NCBI GenBank assembly: GCA_900764955.1
Contig: CAAFPY010000008.1
Location: 1 to 10,941, forward strand
DNA: 10,941 bases
Reading direction: 5' to 3'
DNA from: an uncultured Collinsella sp.
GTDB lineage: Bacteria > Actinomycetota > Coriobacteriia > Coriobacteriales > Coriobacteriaceae
Part shown: positions 8,890-10,941 of the stretch, in pieces
How positions within the stretch are numbered: the first letter of the stretch is position 1
Layout of the letters: each line of letters opens with the position of its first letter
The notes under the pieces: model-generated
Told to the model about the DNA's origin: nothing
Databases searched by the model: none
The model's input: the letters and a program-made list of their open reading frames with translations, nothing else
Translations under genes and position numbers: made by a program

Positions 8890-9357
8890 ATGAATGCCCC
8901 CGACGCGCTCCAAAACATCCGCTCAAAACACCCCGTTGCATATGTGGTTCTCTATCTCTTTGTCGGCTGGGCATTACTGGTTGTCATCACCCATGCTATA
9001 GCCTTTGGAGCAGAGCTGCTGATAGCCAGCTCGGACCAGCCCGTCGTCAAATGGGAAGCGACCGATGAGTGCACCGACGGAACTCGAACCATTTACTACA
9101 ACAGCCCGTCCCTCTACCAAGAGTTCAAGGTCAAGATAAAGGACTCCAAGATTGTCGATGCCGAACTGGGCTCTTTATTTACAATCGGAGCAACCGTCAA
9201 CGCCGAGCAAGTCGAGTACACGGACGGCCATGCGACGTATCGTATCGACCTCAGCATCCTAGGCCGACCGTCACGCGCTTGTCTGCTCGAATGCGATATA
9301 CGCGGCACCACACTACACATGTCCGAAATACAGATGCGCCCGGACAAAAGAAAGTGA
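8890..9357 (+). CDS. small membrane-anchored protein of unknown function
   Basis: 155 residues, family not recognised. A short cytoplasmic N-terminus is followed by one long hydrophobic helix (about 16-47), with no signal-peptidase or lipobox site seen. The soluble part of about 105 residues is probably outside, with alternating polar and hydrophobic strands and three cysteines (C61, C131, C135). The start is supported by GGAGG 6 nt upstream and TATAAT 34 nt upstream. It is the only plus-strand gene in the window and splits the usual dnaX-ybaB-recR order. Its end is 22 nt from the end of the opposite-strand gene at 9380. Its codons use A/T third positions more than the neighbours, which suggests later acquisition, but no mobile-element gene is visible. 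No function can be assigned. Confidence 0.75.
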   Translation: MNAPDALQNIRSKHPVAYVVLYLFVGWALLVVITHAIAFGAELLIASSDQPVVKWEATDECTDGTRTIYYNSPSLYQEFKVKIKDSKIVDAELGSLFTIGATVNAEQVEYTDGHATYRIDLSILGRPSRACLLECDIRGTTLHMSEIQMRPDKRK

Positions 9358-9379
9358 TATATGGCCGAGTCGGAAGAGA

Positions 9380-9640
9380 CTAGGCATAGACTCGTCCGCC
9401 TTCGTAGGCAAAACGCAGGATGAGCGGGGCATTGTTGCGCACGAAATCATCGAGTTCTTTGAGGTTCGCTTCGCTAAAGCCCTCATGTGACACCCAATTG
9501 AATGCCGGCAAGATACACTCCGCCGTGTCAAAACCCCAATCGCGCGGGCGCTCCACAACAACCTTCACCGTGTTGTCCTCCCGGACTTCGGAATACGAAA
9601 CCTGCGTATCGTCCTCAAGGCGGACATATTCCCACATCAT
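9380..9640 (-). CDS. small soluble protein of unknown function
   Basis: 86 residues, acidic and Trp/Tyr/Phe-containing, with no membrane segment. It opens with MMWEYVRLEDDTQ and continues with predicted strands (TVKVVVERP, 24-32), the segment WGFDTAECILPAFNW (35-49) and a helical C-terminal part (about 54-75). It reads like a compact folded single domain and not a chance frame, but I do not recognise the family. The ATG at 9640 has GGAG 7 nt upstream; a second ATG follows directly. It starts 54 nt after the dnaX stop on the same strand and could be the last gene of the dnaX transcript or use its own TATACT box (9681-9676). It converges on the plus-strand orphan with a 22-nt gap and no terminator hairpin, so the two transcripts may overlap. 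Confidence 0.7.
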   Translation of the reverse strand: MMWEYVRLEDDTQVSYSEVREDNTVKVVVERPRDWGFDTAECILPAFNWVSHEGFSEANLKELDDFVRNNAPLILRFAYEGGRVYA

Positions 9641-9675
9641 AAGCTCGCTCCGTTCAAAGACGTCTCTTCTTGAGC

Positions 9676-9681
9676 AGTATA
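9676..9681 (-). promoter_or_regulatory. possible -10 box for the 86-residue gene
   Basis: TATACT (5 of 6 to consensus) on the minus strand, about 36 nt before the ATG at 9640 and just after the dnaX stop codon. No -35 match is found at 16-18 nt, so read-through from dnaX is an equally good source of transcript. Confidence 0.25.
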
Positions 9682-9694
9682 CCCGCCTGTACAG

Positions 9695-10941
9695 CTACTC
9701 CACCGGTTTGAAGATGGTGGACTGGCCGAAGACGCTGCGGATGAGGGCTTTGGCCTCGTCCTCGGTCTGCGGGATGCTCGGGGCTGCACCCTGATGGCCG
9801 AAGGGGCCGCCCGCACCGGAGTTGGACTCCCAGGGAGCTGCAGGAGCGTCCTCCTCTTTGGGGGCAGTTGCAGCGGACTTGGGCGCGGACGCCGCACCCG
9901 GCACGTCGAACGGAGGCAGATCGTCCCCACCAGCATCGGCAACAAAACCGCCAACCATGGCATCGTCGTAGGGAACCTGCTCGGATTCCCATGGCGCAGA
10001 CGGCGCGGCGGGCTGAGCCTTGGGAGCGGACGCGCGCTCGGGCGCTCGGGGCGCGGGCTCGGTCGGGAGCTTGCCCGTGGCAGGAGCGCCGGCGGGGTTG
10101 TCGGAGCGCAGCCAGGGGGCTTTGCCCAGGTCAGACGACTTGGGCGCGGGCGAGGCAGGCTTGGGCGCGGGTGTCGGAGCAGCCGGTTTGGCCATGACGG
10201 GCTTAGGCGCCGACGGGGTCGGCGCCGCTATCGGTGCTGCTTTTGGCTGCGTCGCGCTGGCGCTCGAGGATGCAGGGGCCGCCGAGGACACGGGTTGCGG
10301 GTCCGCAGATACCGCAGCCCGTGCAGATGGAGAATGCTCCTCATGTTGAGGAGCCGGCGTGCCACCCCCATCCAGGACATAGTCGACGGTACGACGACCG
10401 AAGACCGCACTGACTGTCGGCAGGACCACCGACCGCGGGTCGGGGCGGCCAAGCATCTTGATGGCAAAGGTCGAGCCCGCGGGGAACGAGACCGTGAGCC
10501 TGGAGCCGTCGTCAGCCGTGGCGCGGGCATTGAGCAAAAGCCCCGCGTAGGAAGCCTGACGCGCCTTGACACGCTCGACAACCTCGGCCCATTTGCGCTG
10601 CAGCTCTCCGGCATCCTCGACCGCGGGCGTCTCGGCAGTACCGGTGGCGGCAACCTGGGCGGCATTGTTGGACTGGGGCTTAGGTGCCGGAGCGGTGGCA
10701 GGCGCGGGAGCCGCAACGGCCTGAGGCGTCGGAGTCGGCGCAGGCTGAGGTGCAGGCGCTGCAGGCTTGGAAGCTGACACGGACGCAGAACGGGACGCAG
10801 GCTGGGCAGCCGGAACAGCAGCACCACGGTCCCAAGGCATACCGCCCTGGCGCGCGGACGTAGCAGCGGGGGCAGCGGATGCCGCCGGAGCGGCAGCACG
10901 AGCGCCCGAAATTAGCGTCGGCTGTTGGGCAGCAGCGGGTA
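9695..10941 (-). CDS. dnaX: DNA polymerase III subunit gamma/tau, C-terminal part, 5' end outside window
   Basis: The clamp-loader subunit of the replicative polymerase. 414 codons plus stop are visible; the frame stays open to the window edge, so an apparent start at 10840 is only an internal Met. The N-terminal AAA+ ATPase part lies outside. Visible layout: Ala/Pro linker (10941 to about 10610); a small folded domain (about 10609-10367) beginning ELQRKWAEVVERVK and including LTVSFPAGSTFAIKML and AVFGRRTVDYVL, in the style of the gamma/tau domain that follows the ATPase part; a second Ala/Pro/Ser-rich linker (about 10366-9760); and a tail DEAKALIRSVFGQSTIFKPVE. Identification rests on that domain, the linkers and the downstream ybaB-recR; a Pro/Ala-rich protein of another kind is unlikely. 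The slippery site for gamma, if any, is not in view. APWES-type motifs recur in the linker. Confidence 0.85.
   Translation of the reverse strand, partial: PAAAQQPTLISGARAAAPAASAAPAATSARQGGMPWDRGAAVPAAQPASRSASVSASKPAAPAPQPAPTPTPQAVAAPAPATAPAPKPQSNNAAQVAATGTAETPAVEDAGELQRKWAEVVERVKARQASYAGLLLNARATADDGSRLTVSFPAGSTFAIKMLGRPDPRSVVLPTVSAVFGRRTVDYVLDGGGTPAPQHEEHSPSARAAVSADPQPVSSAAPASSSASATQPKAAPIAAPTPSAPKPVMAKPAAPTPAPKPASPAPKSSDLGKAPWLRSDNPAGAPATGKLPTEPAPRAPERASAPKAQPAAPSAPWESEQVPYDDAMVGGFVADAGGDDLPPFDVPGAASAPKSAATAPKEEDAPAAPWESNSGAGGPFGHQGAAPSIPQTEDEAKALIRSVFGQSTIFKPVE

Noticed and set aside
9794..10777. 327-codon plus-strand frame opposite dnaX
   Set aside because: Arg/Gly-rich antisense shadow of the Ala/Pro-rich DnaX linker; no ribosome site.
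9695..10840. A complete 381-residue gene starting at the ATG at 10840
   Set aside because: The frame continues open to the window edge with the same composition and there is no ribosome site, so this is an internal Met of dnaX.

Overview
The window looks like chromosomal DNA of a GC-rich, anaerobic gut actinobacterium of the Coriobacteriia, most likely Collinsella or a close relative. This is inference from three things: strong G/C preference at third codon positions, a complete-type pyruvate:ferredoxin oxidoreductase of strict anaerobes, and a dnaX/ybaB/recR neighbourhood next to an actinobacterial-style Ser/Thr kinase and FHA pair. No rRNA, tRNA, CRISPR array, transposase or integrase was seen. 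Almost everything is transcribed right to left (minus strand); one small gene runs the other way.

Reading in the direction of transcription: the right edge (10941-9695) is the 3' two fifths or so of dnaX (DNA polymerase III gamma/tau): an Ala/Pro-rich linker, a small folded domain, a second Ala/Pro-rich linker and a short conserved-looking tail. Next come two orphan small genes. An 86-residue soluble protein (9640-9380, minus) converges on a 155-residue membrane-anchored protein (8890-9357, plus). They interrupt the usual dnaX-ybaB-recR run and sit in visibly AT-richer DNA. The intergenic stretch 8551-8889 holds a good -10 box for the plus-strand gene and a repeat made of three TTGCATAAT half-sites. 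Then follow ybaB (nucleoid-associated protein) and recR (recombination mediator).

Between recR and the next operon lies about 240 bp (7376-7619) packed with perfect inverted repeats. It includes a candidate promoter and ends in a textbook intrinsic terminator whose T-tract touches the Shine-Dalgarno sequence of the next gene. That gene starts a tight three-gene operon (7375-3687): a single-pass membrane protein with a long Ser/Gly linker and a small Trp/Tyr/Cys-rich domain; a Hanks-type Ser/Thr kinase with four C-terminal membrane helices; and a protein with a C-terminal FHA (phosphothreonine-reading) domain. The first two genes overlap by ATGA, the last two are 3 nt apart, and a hairpin with a T-tract follows the FHA gene. 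This looks like a self-contained membrane phosphosignalling module (sensor, writer, reader), and its leader looks like an attenuator or operator region. It is the most interesting part of the window.

The left third (3284-1) is nifJ, pyruvate:ferredoxin oxidoreductase. All twelve iron-sulfur ligand cysteines and the known pyruvate and TPP residues can be read, but the last roughly 80 residues run off the window. It has a leader region of about 400 bp with hairpins and a 14-bp palindrome. NifJ is central carbon metabolism and has no obvious functional tie to the kinase operon upstream.
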